Assembly: GCA_964574815.1 (NCBI GenBank)
Contig: CAZNPL010000002.1
Location: 124,001-188,000, forward strand
DNA: 64,000 nt
Direction: 5' to 3'
DNA from: CAZNPL01 sp964574815
Lineage (GTDB): Bacteria; Planctomycetota; Phycisphaerae; UBA1845
Positions within the stretch are counted from its first letter, which is position 1, and the number at the start of each line of letters is the position of its first letter. This document shows, one piece after another, positions 43,414-52,576 of the stretch. The position numbers and the translations under genes were made by a program. Under the pieces are notes generated by a model that saw only the letters and a list, made by a program, of their open reading frames with translations, ran no database searches and was not told where the DNA came from.

Positions 43414-45924
43414 TCAACCCCTCCCGCGCGTCGATAGTCCGTCGGCAGGCTCCTCGCTTAACTCCATCTCGCCCGTGCCGTTCTCGCTCGGGTAGCGCCA
43501 TCCGGGCAGTTTCGTTTCCCGGCAGGCGTAATCCATCTTCGGTGCTCGGGCGCCCCGATCCAGCAGCGCGAGCAGGCCAGTCGCAACGTAGGGGTTCTTC
43601 CTGGGATTGAATATCTCGCCGGTCTCCTGCGCCAGCGCCTCGTCGTCGGCGCCGCGAGCGAGTTGAAGTTTGAATAAGGCGCGTGAGTAGGGCGCGTCTT
43701 TGGCCATCAGGCGTGCGCGTTCGTATCCCCGCCGAAGGGCTTCCAGCTCATCGTCGAAGACGGCGTTGCACAGCCCCACCTGGTAGGCCCGGTCGGCGGT
43801 CATTCCCTGATCGAAAACTTCGAAGATGGCCGAGTCGCCCAAGCCCAGCCGCTTGAGTTCGCCCGCTCCGCCGAAGCCGGCCAGGATGGCGAAGTCCAGT
43901 TCCGGCTGGTTGTAAGTATTCTTCTCCTGCCAGCGAGTCTCCCGTTCGAGTGTATCGAAGATGTAGCCGTGGGCCCGGACGTCGTAACGCAGATCCAGAA
44001 AATAGCTGAACTCCGCTCCGCCGCCCCACTTCTCGCCGAAGACGCCCACGGTCGCCAGCGGGCTTTTCTGAATGAGACGGAACAGACGCATGCCCTTTCT
44101 CGTGAAATCGGCGGCCTCGGATTCGGTCTGTGGAACGTAGCCTTTCTCGCGCTCGAACCATCCACGGTTGAACTCGCGGGCGTCGGCGCCCAGCATGCGC
44201 ATGCCATTGCCGGCGGCGGTGAAGAGCACTGCCCCGCAGCGCCCTTCGCGATGCAGTCGCAGCGCCCGGCCATAGGCATGGGCGCACTGGTCGAGCGCAG
44301 AACGGTTCCACACGTTGCCGCGCAGCGGATTGTTGAACGCGATGGAGGCCACGCGGTCGCGCGACGATGGCTCATGGAACGCGATGTCGAGGTAGCAGCC
44401 TTCGTACCGGCCCGTGTCCAGGTTGAGCTCGGCGACGGGCGTGCCAAAGAACGAGCCGTAGCCGAGAAGGCGCTCGAAGTTGCGTTTTTTCATTTCGTGC
44501 AGCAGACACGGCCGGCCCTTGCGCGGACCGTCCAGACCATCGGCGTCAAGCATTTGTGCGATGTAGAGGTCGTCGGCATTTTCGTCGCGCGCCCGCCGAA
44601 TGAGTTCGATCACGCCGTCGATGGTGAGATGCCTGATGAGCGCATCGATCAGTTCAATCAATCCGACTTTGAATCGCAGCCCGGCCCGCGTGGAGATGTT
44701 GATCTGTCCGGGCGATGCCAGCCGGTCCTGGATCATATCGAGCGCATAGAGGCAAATCGGGAGGGCGTAGCGGCGAAAGGCGCGCCCGCCGGCATCGTCC
44801 GCACAGGCCACGTGCACCAGCGATTCGGCGCTCTTGATCTTGCCCGCCAGGCGATCGCGTTCGGCCGCTTCGTAGTAAGACCAGTAGTCCTTTCGGGAGG
44901 TCTCGCCGATAGCAACATAATCGCCCGATGCCGGATCGTAGACCTCGATCGGCTTGGGACGTCCGCCGTCGCTCCAGGCGTAGAAGCCCTTTCTTGCGGG
45001 GGCGTTGACGCCCGTGAAGTTCTTCTCCTCGAGGCGCGCGATCCAATCCGGGTAGTGCTGGTTTTCACGAAGGTAAAGTGAGCGGAGGCGATCGTGCCCG
45101 GGCAGCGCCTGGCCCAGATGGCGCGACGATTCCGTGTACGGCATGTGGCCGGTCTGGTCGAGCACGGTAAACGGATTGGCGGTGAACAGGTCCCAGAGCC
45201 CGCCGAGTTGCACGATGTCCCGCCCGGTTCGGATGTCCCAGGAGATGATGGCGCCCATGGCCTGGAAAATCGGATCGGTGATGTAGCCGTGATGGTCGCG
45301 TGGCAGGGCGATGACCGTCTTCTCGAGGATTTGCCCTGCGAAGACCACGCCGCACGCGAATGTGTCGTTCGAGGCGTACTTGCCTTTCATCACGTCAATG
45401 AGGCGGTTGGCCTCGAAGGGGAAGTAGCCGTGCACGGTGAGGAATCTCTCGCGAAACGCCTCCGATCGAAAGAGGACCGCGAGCTCCTCGGTCGTGTGGG
45501 AGGAGGTGTTGGAGAAGACGGCGACCAGGTTCTCGGGTTCGACCGTTTTCTCGATCACCTCGAAGATCCTGGCCTTTACTTCGCTTCGCTCGGTGGCGAC
45601 CTCCCAGATGATGTCCGCGTCGCTCAAGGCACCGTAGTCCTGCGTGCACGTGGTACGCGCTTCAAGTTGATTGGCGTCTTCGGGGCGGAGCTGGGCGGAC
45701 TTCACGCGCTGTTGCCACGTGGATGCCAGCCGCTTTTGAGCTCTTTCGAGGGCTTCCGTCTGAACATCGAGAAGGATCACGCGGCAGTCGGTCTTGGTCA
45801 GGAGATCGATGGCGATTCCCTGCCCCATGGTGCCGGCGCCGATCAAGGCGATGGTGCGGACCTCGTTGACTCGCCGGACGGCCCCCTCGAGAGACTTATT
45901 GCCGAATGCAAACGCGCGTTTCAT
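43414..45924 (-). CDS. 3-hydroxyacyl-CoA dehydrogenase / enoyl-CoA hydratase fusion
   Basis: An 836-residue bifunctional beta-oxidation enzyme with the dehydrogenase first. Residues about 20-330 hold the NAD site ('TIALIGAGTMGQGIAIDLL'), 'VFSNTSSHTTEELA' and 'VHGYFPFEANRLIDVMKG', and the dehydrogenase C-terminal domain. From about residue 550 an enoyl-CoA hydratase/isomerase-like domain follows ('RVASIAFNNPLRGNVWNRSALDQC', 'AVLFTAAGNGMRMLGADAREF', 'ATVGVFGEKWGGGAEFSYFLDLRY'). The hydratase motifs are divergent, so its activity is uncertain. In this cluster it would oxidise 3-hydroxypimelyl-CoA or a related intermediate. Confidence 0.85.
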   Translation of the reverse strand: MKRAFAFGNKSLEGAVRRVNEVRTIALIGAGTMGQGIAIDLLTKTDCRVILLDVQTEALERAQKRLASTWQQRVKSAQLRPEDANQLEARTTCTQDYGALSDADIIWEVATERSEVKARIFEVIEKTVEPENLVAVFSNTSSHTTEELAVLFRSEAFRERFLTVHGYFPFEANRLIDVMKGKYASNDTFACGVVFAGQILEKTVIALPRDHHGYITDPIFQAMGAIISWDIRTGRDIVQLGGLWDLFTANPFTVLDQTGHMPYTESSRHLGQALPGHDRLRSLYLRENQHYPDWIARLEEKNFTGVNAPARKGFYAWSDGGRPKPIEVYDPASGDYVAIGETSRKDYWSYYEAAERDRLAGKIKSAESLVHVACADDAGGRAFRRYALPICLYALDMIQDRLASPGQINISTRAGLRFKVGLIELIDALIRHLTIDGVIELIRRARDENADDLYIAQMLDADGLDGPRKGRPCLLHEMKKRNFERLLGYGSFFGTPVAELNLDTGRYEGCYLDIAFHEPSSRDRVASIAFNNPLRGNVWNRSALDQCAHAYGRALRLHREGRCGAVLFTAAGNGMRMLGADAREFNRGWFEREKGYVPQTESEAADFTRKGMRLFRLIQKSPLATVGVFGEKWGGGAEFSYFLDLRYDVRAHGYIFDTLERETRWQEKNTYNQPELDFAILAGFGGAGELKRLGLGDSAIFEVFDQGMTADRAYQVGLCNAVFDDELEALRRGYERARLMAKDAPYSRALFKLQLARGADDEALAQETGEIFNPRKNPYVATGLLALLDRGARAPKMDYACRETKLPGWRYPSENGTGEMELSEEPADGLSTRGRG

Positions 45925-46023
45925 CTGGCTCTGTCCTTGCGTAAAGAGTGGTACTCCGTGGATGCAAACGTACCGCAGTCGGGAATCTGTCGTGCATCGT
46001 TGCTGTGCCTGTCGGGCTGCACG

Positions 46024-47274
46024 CTACGTTTTCTCCGAATCACGGACGATGACCGCGACGCCCTGGCCTCCGCCGATGCAGGCCGAAGCACACCCGTATT
46101 CCACGTCGCGGCGTTCCATTTCGTAGATCAGGTCCGTCAGCAGTCGCACGCCAGTTGCGGCCAAGGGGTGGCCAATGGCGACGGCCCCTCCGTTGACGTT
46201 GGTGATTTCACGGTCGAGTTTCAGCTCCTTCTCGACACCGAGGTACTGGGCCGCAAACGCCTCGTTGATCTCCCACAGCCCGATGTCGCTCTGCTTTAGT
46301 CCGGCGCGGGCGAGGGCCTGCCGGATCGAAGGAACCGGCCCGCGTCCCATGACGCGCGGATCAACGCCGGCGATTCCGTAGCCGGCGATCTCGTACCGAT
46401 GCGGCAGCCCCAGCTTCTCCGCCTCCGCGCGGTCGGCCACGATGGCCGCACCGGCGCCGTCGCTGATCTCGCTGGCGTTACCCGGCGAGACCAGTTTGTT
46501 GGGCGTGATGCCCGGAAGCTTCTCGAGCGCCTCCAGCGACGTCTTGCGTACGCATTCGTCGCGCGCCAAGTGCACCGGGCGACCCGAAAGATCGGTCGTG
46601 TCGATGGCGAACATGCCTCGGAGGGCATCGCCGCCGTTCAGGTGGCTGCTGCGGTAAGCCGCACGGGCGCGCTCGTGCGAGCTCAGCGCGAATTCGTCGC
46701 ATTCCCGGCGGGTGACCTCCATTCTGGTGCCGTACTCGTCGGCCGTCAGCATCATGGCCGTCCTGGCGAGGTCGTGATTGAGACCGGCCAGGAGGGTGTC
46801 CTCGACCGTCCCGCCTTCGACGAACTCCCAGAAGGCAGCCCCGGAGCGTCGCGGCGATCGTATGATTTGCGGCGTACGCGACATCGTCTCGCCGCCGACG
46901 CAAAGCACGACCTTGGCGTCGTCCACCGCGTCGGGCAGCGCGATTTGCTGGAAAGCGTTGATGACCGTCTGCAGGCCGGACCCGCAGATGCGCTGCACCA
47001 TCAGTCCCGGCGTCTCGGTTCGCAGGCCGCAGCGCAGACCCACGTTGCGCGGAAAGTAGATGTCCTGCGCACCGGGTGCCGTGAATTGATAGACGTTAGC
47101 GCCGATGGCCGCGTCGATCCGCTCGCGGGCGACGCCGCTTCGCCTGATCGCCTCCTCGGCGGCCAGCACCGCCAGGTCCTCGGCCGAGCAGTTGCTCAAG
47201 GTACCGCACTTGACTCCGACCGGCGTGCGAGCCGCCCCGGCAATCACCACGCGTGGGTAATCGTCATGTTTCAC
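46024..47274 (-). CDS. thiolase (acetyl-CoA acyltransferase), copy 1
   Basis: A 416-residue thiolase. I chose GTG at 47274 (VKHDDYPRVVIAGAARTPVG), preceded by AAGGTGG and overlapping the ligase gene stop by 11 bp. The nucleophile Cys is in 'QRICGSGLQTVINAFQ', the His in 'NVNGGAVAIGHPLAATG' and the second Cys in 'CASACIGGGQGVAV'. It would cleave 3-oxopimelyl-CoA or a shorter 3-oxoacyl-CoA. A second, distinct thiolase lies at 52577. Confidence 0.9.
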   Translation of the reverse strand: MKHDDYPRVVIAGAARTPVGVKCGTLSNCSAEDLAVLAAEEAIRRSGVARERIDAAIGANVYQFTAPGAQDIYFPRNVGLRCGLRTETPGLMVQRICGSGLQTVINAFQQIALPDAVDDAKVVLCVGGETMSRTPQIIRSPRRSGAAFWEFVEGGTVEDTLLAGLNHDLARTAMMLTADEYGTRMEVTRRECDEFALSSHERARAAYRSSHLNGGDALRGMFAIDTTDLSGRPVHLARDECVRKTSLEALEKLPGITPNKLVSPGNASEISDGAGAAIVADRAEAEKLGLPHRYEIAGYGIAGVDPRVMGRGPVPSIRQALARAGLKQSDIGLWEINEAFAAQYLGVEKELKLDREITNVNGGAVAIGHPLAATGVRLLTDLIYEMERRDVEYGCASACIGGGQGVAVIVRDSEKT

Positions 47275-50200
47275 TGCCCACCACCTTTTCCGTATCGTGC
47301 GACAGCACGATGGTTCCCGCCTCGGGTTCAGTCGCAAACAGCGCGTCGATCTTGGCTCTGAAGTTGTTCATGACCGCCTTGCGCATGAGCTTTCCGGAGG
47401 GCGTCATCTCGCCGTTCTCCAGTGAGGGATCGTGGTCCGCGAGCACCGCCCGCTGTATTCGCTGATACTTGACCTCGATCATCGGGTTGATTCGTTCGAG
47501 CTCCGATGCGTACAGGTCGAGGACGGCCGGGTGAGTCAGGAGGTTTTCGGCATAGACGTCGTGATTGGCCGCCCACAGATGCAGTTCGCGCAGGTTCGGG
47601 TAGATCAGCGCTCCGACGTAGTCCTTGCCGCTTCCCACGACGACCGCCTGGTCGACGTAGGGTGACTCGTTGATCAGAGCGGTTTCGGGACGCTGGGGTT
47701 GCACCTTCTCGCCGGTGGTCAGTTTGAACGTGCCGTCCTTGCGTCCGAAGACCCGCAATCCGTCCTTGGTGAACTCCCCGAGGTCCCCGGTCCGCAGCCA
47801 CCCATCTTCGGAAATGACATAGGCCGTGTTCTCTTCGTCGTCGAGATACCCCTCCATGACATTGGGACCCTTGACGAGAATTTCCTGCTCCCCGTCAACC
47901 CTGACCGAGACACCAGGCAGCGGGAGACCCACGAAACCGCTTCGCCAGGGGATGTCCCTGGTCGTTGCGGTGACGCAGGGCGAGGTTTCCGTGAGACCCC
48001 ACGCTTCCAGTACCGGGATGCCGTGCCGTCGATACGACGCCTCCACGTGGGCCGGCAGAGCAGCCCCGGCTGTGAGCACCCAGCGCAGGCGACCTTTGAG
48101 CACGTCCTGCGCGATTCGTTCATCATCGGCGCACTTGCTGACGAGCAGATCGTGAACGCGAGGAACGCTGAAGAAGACAGTCGGCTTGAACCTCCGCCAG
48201 TTCTCGATCAGACGGTCCATGTCCTTGCCGCGGGAGTCGTCGAGGCACAGCTCGCATCCGTTGTAGAGCGTCATGAATCGCTCGAACAGACCGCCGAAGC
48301 TGTGATGCCACGGCAGGTAGTTCATAAGGACGTCGTTCTCGTTCAGGTCCCACATCAGGGCCATCGCCTTCTGCTGTGAGATGAGATGACGGTGGCACAG
48401 GATCACGCCTTTGGGAGCGCCGGTGGTTCCCGAGGTGAACATGATGAGACACGGATCGTCGGGGCGCACGGCATCCACATGGCGCTGCAGGTCCTCCTCG
48501 GCGACGCCCTCGCCGCTGAGTAACTCGTTGAAATCGGCCGCACCCCATTGCCGGCAGGCATCGTCGAAATCCATCGCGTAGATCTTCCCGATTTCCGAGT
48601 GAGCGGCCTGCTCGATCTTCTCGAGCTGGTGGGCGCCCGAGACGACCAGCATTTGCGGACGTGCCCTGTCCAGCACGTAGGCCAACGGTTGCGGCCGGTA
48701 TCCGGCGAAGATCGGCACGCTGACGGCGCCGATCGACATGGTGGCCATCTCGAACAGGTACATCTCGGCTCTGTTCTCCGAGACGATGGCCATGCGATCG
48801 CCGCTGCGAACGCCGATCGCCAGCAGATTGCGGGCGATCTGAAACGCGCGACGGGCAAACTCGTTCCAGCTCAACGTCCCCTCGCGACCGTTTTCGAGGT
48901 ATCGCAGGTAGACCTTGTCGCCCCAGCGTTCGGCCCGTTTTTGGAGCAGGACGCCGAGGGACGGTTCGTATTCGCCCAGCGGCAGCGGGTGTGTGTGCTC
49001 CTCGCCCATCTTCTTGATGCCGATCTGCTCGTCGAGGCCCCACGCAGTTGTCTGGCAGTAGGCCAGACACGAGTCGCTCAATAGTTCCTTGGTCAGCTTG
49101 AACCGCTCCTCGGGTGGCTTGTGGTCGTAATCGGTGTTCATCGGCTCCATGCCCAGCCGGCGTCGGATCAGGCCGGAGGCGGCGAAGTAGATGAGGTTGG
49201 CCGCCAGCTCCTTGATGTGCGAGCAGCCGACGTGTCCGCCGACGCGGCGGGTGATCTCGTTCAAGACGCCGCGCTCGATGCGCAGCCCGACGAGGCGATC
49301 GGCGAAAGACTCCACCTCGCGGCAGACCGGAAAGGGCACACGCGACATTTCCAGCTTGCTGCGGGTGATCTGCTCGTCGGGCAGGTAGATGCCGAGCTCG
49401 AGTTTGATGAGGTGCTCGGTGTCGAGCATCGTGCCGATGAGCACCATCTCATCCGAGCCGTCCTCATAAAGCTCAATGTTGAAACTGCGCTGTCCGGTGA
49501 GGTTCATTCTGCTGGTCCTCATTCGGCCGTCATGGGCCCCCTCGTCCCTCTTTCGAATCGCCCTGGCCATCGATTGCTGTACACGTCGTTTAAGATCTCT
49601 GAATAACGCTTCCTCTTGCCTGAGACCCGCGTTGGCCGCGTACCGGCAGAGCGGCGTCAGGATCCACTCCTCATTGGAGAAGAGCTTGACCTCCCGCAGC
49701 CCCTTGCGCAGCGCATCTCGAAACGTCTTGAGCGAGCTCGTGACATGTCCGGCGTGGGCGAGAATGGTGGCTCGATGCCCGGACCAGATGTCCTCGTATG
49801 GGGCGTCAGCCGGGTAAGCCCCCGCAGCCTGGCCGACATCGAACAGGGCCCGGGTAATCTCATGCAGGAACTCCGCCTTGGAGGGGTCTTTGCACAGATC
49901 TCCCATACGCAGGTCGATGAGCTCGCCGTCCGGCATGACGGTGTGGATCAGGCCGCCGACATTGAGAACGATCGAGATCATGGCCTTGTCGAACTCGATC
50001 CGCGTCCCCGGCACACCGCGGGCGTGGGTGAACGGATAGTCGTGAGCTGTCAGAATAGTCTCGATGCGCTCGCGCTCGATTTCTCCGCCCCCGGCGAAGA
50101 CGATCGCACCCTTGCGCTCCAGTATGTAGATGGTTTCGGCGCCGGCGCCGCGCCGGCCTCCCGCCTGCAGTGAAACTCCGCGCACCACCCGTTCGAGCAG

Positions 50201-50683
50201 AACCTCGCGCATCTCGTCGGTGACTGTCGGCAGACGATTCAGCAGCACGGCTTCGTTGAGTTGCTCGACGTAGGTGTTGATGGTGAGTTCCGAGAGGATG
50301 CCGTTGGGCAGGATCAGGAGGATCGGGACTTCGCGGCGAATGTCGTCAACGCTTTGCAGTCTTTCCCGTTCGCTCAGGCTTTCAAGAAAGCGGGTCATCT
50401 CGCCGGTGAACAGCCCAAGTTGATCGGGGTTGCAGCAGACCAAGAGCAATTCCGGCATGCGGTCGAGCGCGTCCGCTTCGAGGAGATTGGCAAAGACGCG
50501 GCCGTCCAACGGAATCGACCGAAGACGGCCTTGGTCATCGAGGTTGAGGGCGCCCGCCCGCTTCAGCGGGTCGGTGATGCCGTCGCCGCCGCGGCCGATG
50601 AAGCAGTCCGCATGGGCGTGCATGAAAAAAGCCACACCCAAAGCGCCGGGCGGATGGACGCCGAGTTCACCTTGATGAAGCAT
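47264..50683 (-). CDS. three-part protein: dehydrogenase-like region, DUF2889-like domain, AMP-forming acyl-CoA ligase
   Basis: A single open frame of 1139 residues. The ATG at 50683 has GGAG about 11 bases upstream, right after the bamQ-like stop. Residues 1-395 resemble a ketopantoate-reductase/6-phosphogluconate-type dehydrogenase ('PPGALGVAFFMHAHADCFIG', 'KAMISIVLNVGGLIHTV'), but the first nucleotide-binding glycine is missing. Residues about 400-560 look like DUF2889 ('HLIKLELGIYLPDEQITRSKLEMSRVPFPVCREVE', shortened here to its start). Residues about 575-1139 are an acyl-adenylating ligase: 'FTSGTTGAPKGVILCHRH', 'WGLTETSP', 'GWLRTGDLGEF' and the catalytic Lys in 'MTPSGKLMRK'. The ligase is nearer long-chain acyl-CoA synthetases than classic benzoate-CoA ligases, so the substrate is uncertain. 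Confidence 0.8.
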   Translation of the reverse strand: MLHQGELGVHPPGALGVAFFMHAHADCFIGRGGDGITDPLKRAGALNLDDQGRLRSIPLDGRVFANLLEADALDRMPELLLVCCNPDQLGLFTGEMTRFLESLSERERLQSVDDIRREVPILLILPNGILSELTINTYVEQLNEAVLLNRLPTVTDEMREVLLERVVRGVSLQAGGRRGAGAETIYILERKGAIVFAGGGEIERERIETILTAHDYPFTHARGVPGTRIEFDKAMISIVLNVGGLIHTVMPDGELIDLRMGDLCKDPSKAEFLHEITRALFDVGQAAGAYPADAPYEDIWSGHRATILAHAGHVTSSLKTFRDALRKGLREVKLFSNEEWILTPLCRYAANAGLRQEEALFRDLKRRVQQSMARAIRKRDEGAHDGRMRTSRMNLTGQRSFNIELYEDGSDEMVLIGTMLDTEHLIKLELGIYLPDEQITRSKLEMSRVPFPVCREVESFADRLVGLRIERGVLNEITRRVGGHVGCSHIKELAANLIYFAASGLIRRRLGMEPMNTDYDHKPPEERFKLTKELLSDSCLAYCQTTAWGLDEQIGIKKMGEEHTHPLPLGEYEPSLGVLLQKRAERWGDKVYLRYLENGREGTLSWNEFARRAFQIARNLLAIGVRSGDRMAIVSENRAEMYLFEMATMSIGAVSVPIFAGYRPQPLAYVLDRARPQMLVVSGAHQLEKIEQAAHSEIGKIYAMDFDDACRQWGAADFNELLSGEGVAEEDLQRHVDAVRPDDPCLIMFTSGTTGAPKGVILCHRHLISQQKAMALMWDLNENDVLMNYLPWHHSFGGLFERFMTLYNGCELCLDDSRGKDMDRLIENWRRFKPTVFFSVPRVHDLLVSKCADDERIAQDVLKGRLRWVLTAGAALPAHVEASYRRHGIPVLEAWGLTETSPCVTATTRDIPWRSGFVGLPLPGVSVRVDGEQEILVKGPNVMEGYLDDEENTAYVISEDGWLRTGDLGEFTKDGLRVFGRKDGTFKLTTGEKVQPQRPETALINESPYVDQAVVVGSGKDYVGALIYPNLRELHLWAANHDVYAENLLTHPAVLDLYASELERINPMIEVKYQRIQRAVLADHDPSLENGEMTPSGKLMRKAVMNNFRAKIDALFATEPEAGTIVLSHDTEKVVGSET

Positions 50684-50698
50684 GTCGAAAAGCCGCTC

Positions 50699-51721
50699 CT
50701 ACGGCTGCACGATGGACCGCAGCGACGCGCCCTCCTTCATCACCTCGAACGCCTTGTCAATTTCGTCGAGCGCGAAGCGATGCGTTACCTGCCGTTTCAC
50801 GTCGATCTTTCCCTGCTCGACCAGACGGATCAGCGGGACGTAGTCCACCGGGCGGCAGCCCAGCGATCCGACGATCTCGAGTTCCTTGAACATGATCTTG
50901 CCAGCCACGATCGAGATGGCCTCGTGAGTGTAACCCACGACGCACAGCCGGCCGCCCACACGGACGCACTCGAAGGCCTCTACGATCGTGTGCGGATTCC
51001 CGATGACCTCCATCGCGATGTCAGCGCCGCCGCCGGTCATCTTCTTGATCGCCTTGCTCACTCGCTCGACCTCGTTGGCGTTAATGATCTGTGCGGCGCC
51101 GAATTCGCGGGCCCAGTTGAGCTTTCGTTCGTTGATGTCTACGGCGATCACGTAACCGCCCGCTGCGGCCGCGAGTTGCACGGCGTTGATGCCGACACCG
51201 CCGCATCCGAATACCACAACGGTGTCGCCCGGGCGCACCTGTGCCCGATTTTTCACGGCGTGGTACGGGGTGGATACGGCGTCGGCGATGATGGAAGCCT
51301 CTTCAAGGGGGATCGACTCCGGCAGATCGAGGACGTCCTTTGATGGAACGACGATGTACTCGGCGTAAGCGCCGTCCAGATGGTTGCCGAGCATCCTCAT
51401 GTCACTGCAGATGTTCTCCCGCCCCCAGCGGCACGCCATGCACTTTCCGCAGGTCAAAACCGCGGGGATCAAAACACGTTGCCCCTTCCTGACGTTGGCG
51501 ACATCGGCGCCGATGTCCTCGACCGTGCCGGAGGCCTCGTGGCCGAGGACGACCGGCGGCTTCTTGAAGGTGGGCACTCCGTGCTCGATGTAATGCAAGT
51601 CCGTGTGGCAGACGCCGCAGGCGGCCACCTTGACCAGAATCTCATCGGCCTTGGGCGTCGGAACGGGAATGTCCTCGATTTTCAGGCCTTTATCGCTTCC
51701 GTGGAACACTGCCGCCTTCAT
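50699..51721 (-). CDS. bamQ: 6-hydroxycyclohex-1-ene-1-carbonyl-CoA dehydrogenase (BamQ/Had-like)
   Basis: A 340-residue zinc-dependent medium-chain alcohol dehydrogenase. Catalytic zinc ligands are in 'AACGVCHTDLHYIEHG' and 'VLGHEASG'; the structural zinc lobe is 'CGKCMACRWGRENIC'; the NAD site is 'VVVFGCGGVGINAVQLA'. Position between the dienoyl-CoA hydratase and ring-hydrolase genes and the start 'MKAAVFHGSDKGLKIEDIPVP' favour the aromatic-pathway enzyme, which oxidises the hydroxyenoyl-CoA to 6-oxocyclohex-1-ene-1-carbonyl-CoA. A general alcohol dehydrogenase remains possible from sequence alone. Confidence 0.85.
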   Translation of the reverse strand: MKAAVFHGSDKGLKIEDIPVPTPKADEILVKVAACGVCHTDLHYIEHGVPTFKKPPVVLGHEASGTVEDIGADVANVRKGQRVLIPAVLTCGKCMACRWGRENICSDMRMLGNHLDGAYAEYIVVPSKDVLDLPESIPLEEASIIADAVSTPYHAVKNRAQVRPGDTVVVFGCGGVGINAVQLAAAAGGYVIAVDINERKLNWAREFGAAQIINANEVERVSKAIKKMTGGGADIAMEVIGNPHTIVEAFECVRVGGRLCVVGYTHEAISIVAGKIMFKELEIVGSLGCRPVDYVPLIRLVEQGKIDVKRQVTHRFALDEIDKAFEVMKEGASLRSIVQP

Positions 51722-51800
51722 GTTTGCACCCTCTGTCGCCGTCGAGCGACCAAAACCCTGTTGCGTTGACCTGTCTCAGCACCTTTCAAGCGTTGATGAT

Positions 51801-52571
51801 TCATGCGTGCGTCCAATTCGGCGACCGCTTCTCCAGAAACGCGTTCAGGCCTTCGTGGGCGTCCGACAACTGCATCAGCTCATCAAGGTACAGTTTCTCC
51901 GTCCGTTCAAGGTGGGCCAGTATCTGCTCGCGCGCAACGAGCGCCGTGGCCCGCTTGGCCATGCGAACCACCGGCCGCGAAAGCTTGCGGATGCCGTTGA
52001 GATACTCCTCGACGCGTTCGCCGAATCCGTCAGCCGGGTACACCTGATTCACAAGGCCGACATCTCTCGCTTCGGCGGCTCCGATGACGGGACCTAGCGC
52101 GTTGAGCTCGATGGCCTTTTTGATCCCGACCTGCAAGGGGAGCACACATGCCGCCACTGGAGGCAGCACGCCGACCTGCACCTCGGGTTGGCCGAACTTG
52201 GCCCGATCGGACGCCAGCACGATATCGCAGAAGCACGCCAGTTCGCATCCCCCGCCCAGGGCAGAGCCGTTTACGACAGCGATCGTCAGCGCATCGGTCG
52301 CGGCGAGCCTTCTGAAGATCCCGTGGAACACGCGGATCATTTCGCCGACTTTGTCGGCCGTGTGATCGCTCACGTCGACGCCGGCACTGAAGGCCTTGCC
52401 CTCGCCTTGTACCACGATCGCCGCGACGTCGTCGCCGCTGATGACGGTCTCCAGAAGTTCGTTGAACTCCGCCATCATGGCGATGTTCATGACATTGAGC
52501 GGCGGCCGGTTCATCGTGATGATCGCGATGCCGCCGTCCACATTCAGGTCGAGAAACTGGTGCGCACCCAT
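51801..52571 (-). CDS. bamR: cyclohexa-1,5-dienecarbonyl-CoA hydratase (BamR/Dch-like)
   Basis: A 256-residue enoyl-CoA hydratase-family enzyme. The ATG at 52571 lies five bases after the thiolase stop. Core motifs: 'GIAIITMNRPPLNVMNIAMMAE', 'AIVVQGEGKAFSAGVDVSDH' (oxyanion hole), 'VNGSALGGGCELACFCDIVLASDRAKFGQPEVQVG' (given only in part here), 'GAAEARDVGLVNQV'. The Glu/Pro pattern after the Gly-rich turn and the neighbours fit the dienoyl-CoA hydratase of the benzoyl-CoA pathway. General crotonase activity is the alternative. Confidence 0.85.
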   Translation of the reverse strand: MGAHQFLDLNVDGGIAIITMNRPPLNVMNIAMMAEFNELLETVISGDDVAAIVVQGEGKAFSAGVDVSDHTADKVGEMIRVFHGIFRRLAATDALTIAVVNGSALGGGCELACFCDIVLASDRAKFGQPEVQVGVLPPVAACVLPLQVGIKKAIELNALGPVIGAAEARDVGLVNQVYPADGFGERVEEYLNGIRKLSRPVVRMAKRATALVAREQILAHLERTEKLYLDELMQLSDAHEGLNAFLEKRSPNWTHA

Positions 52572-52576
52572 CGCCG

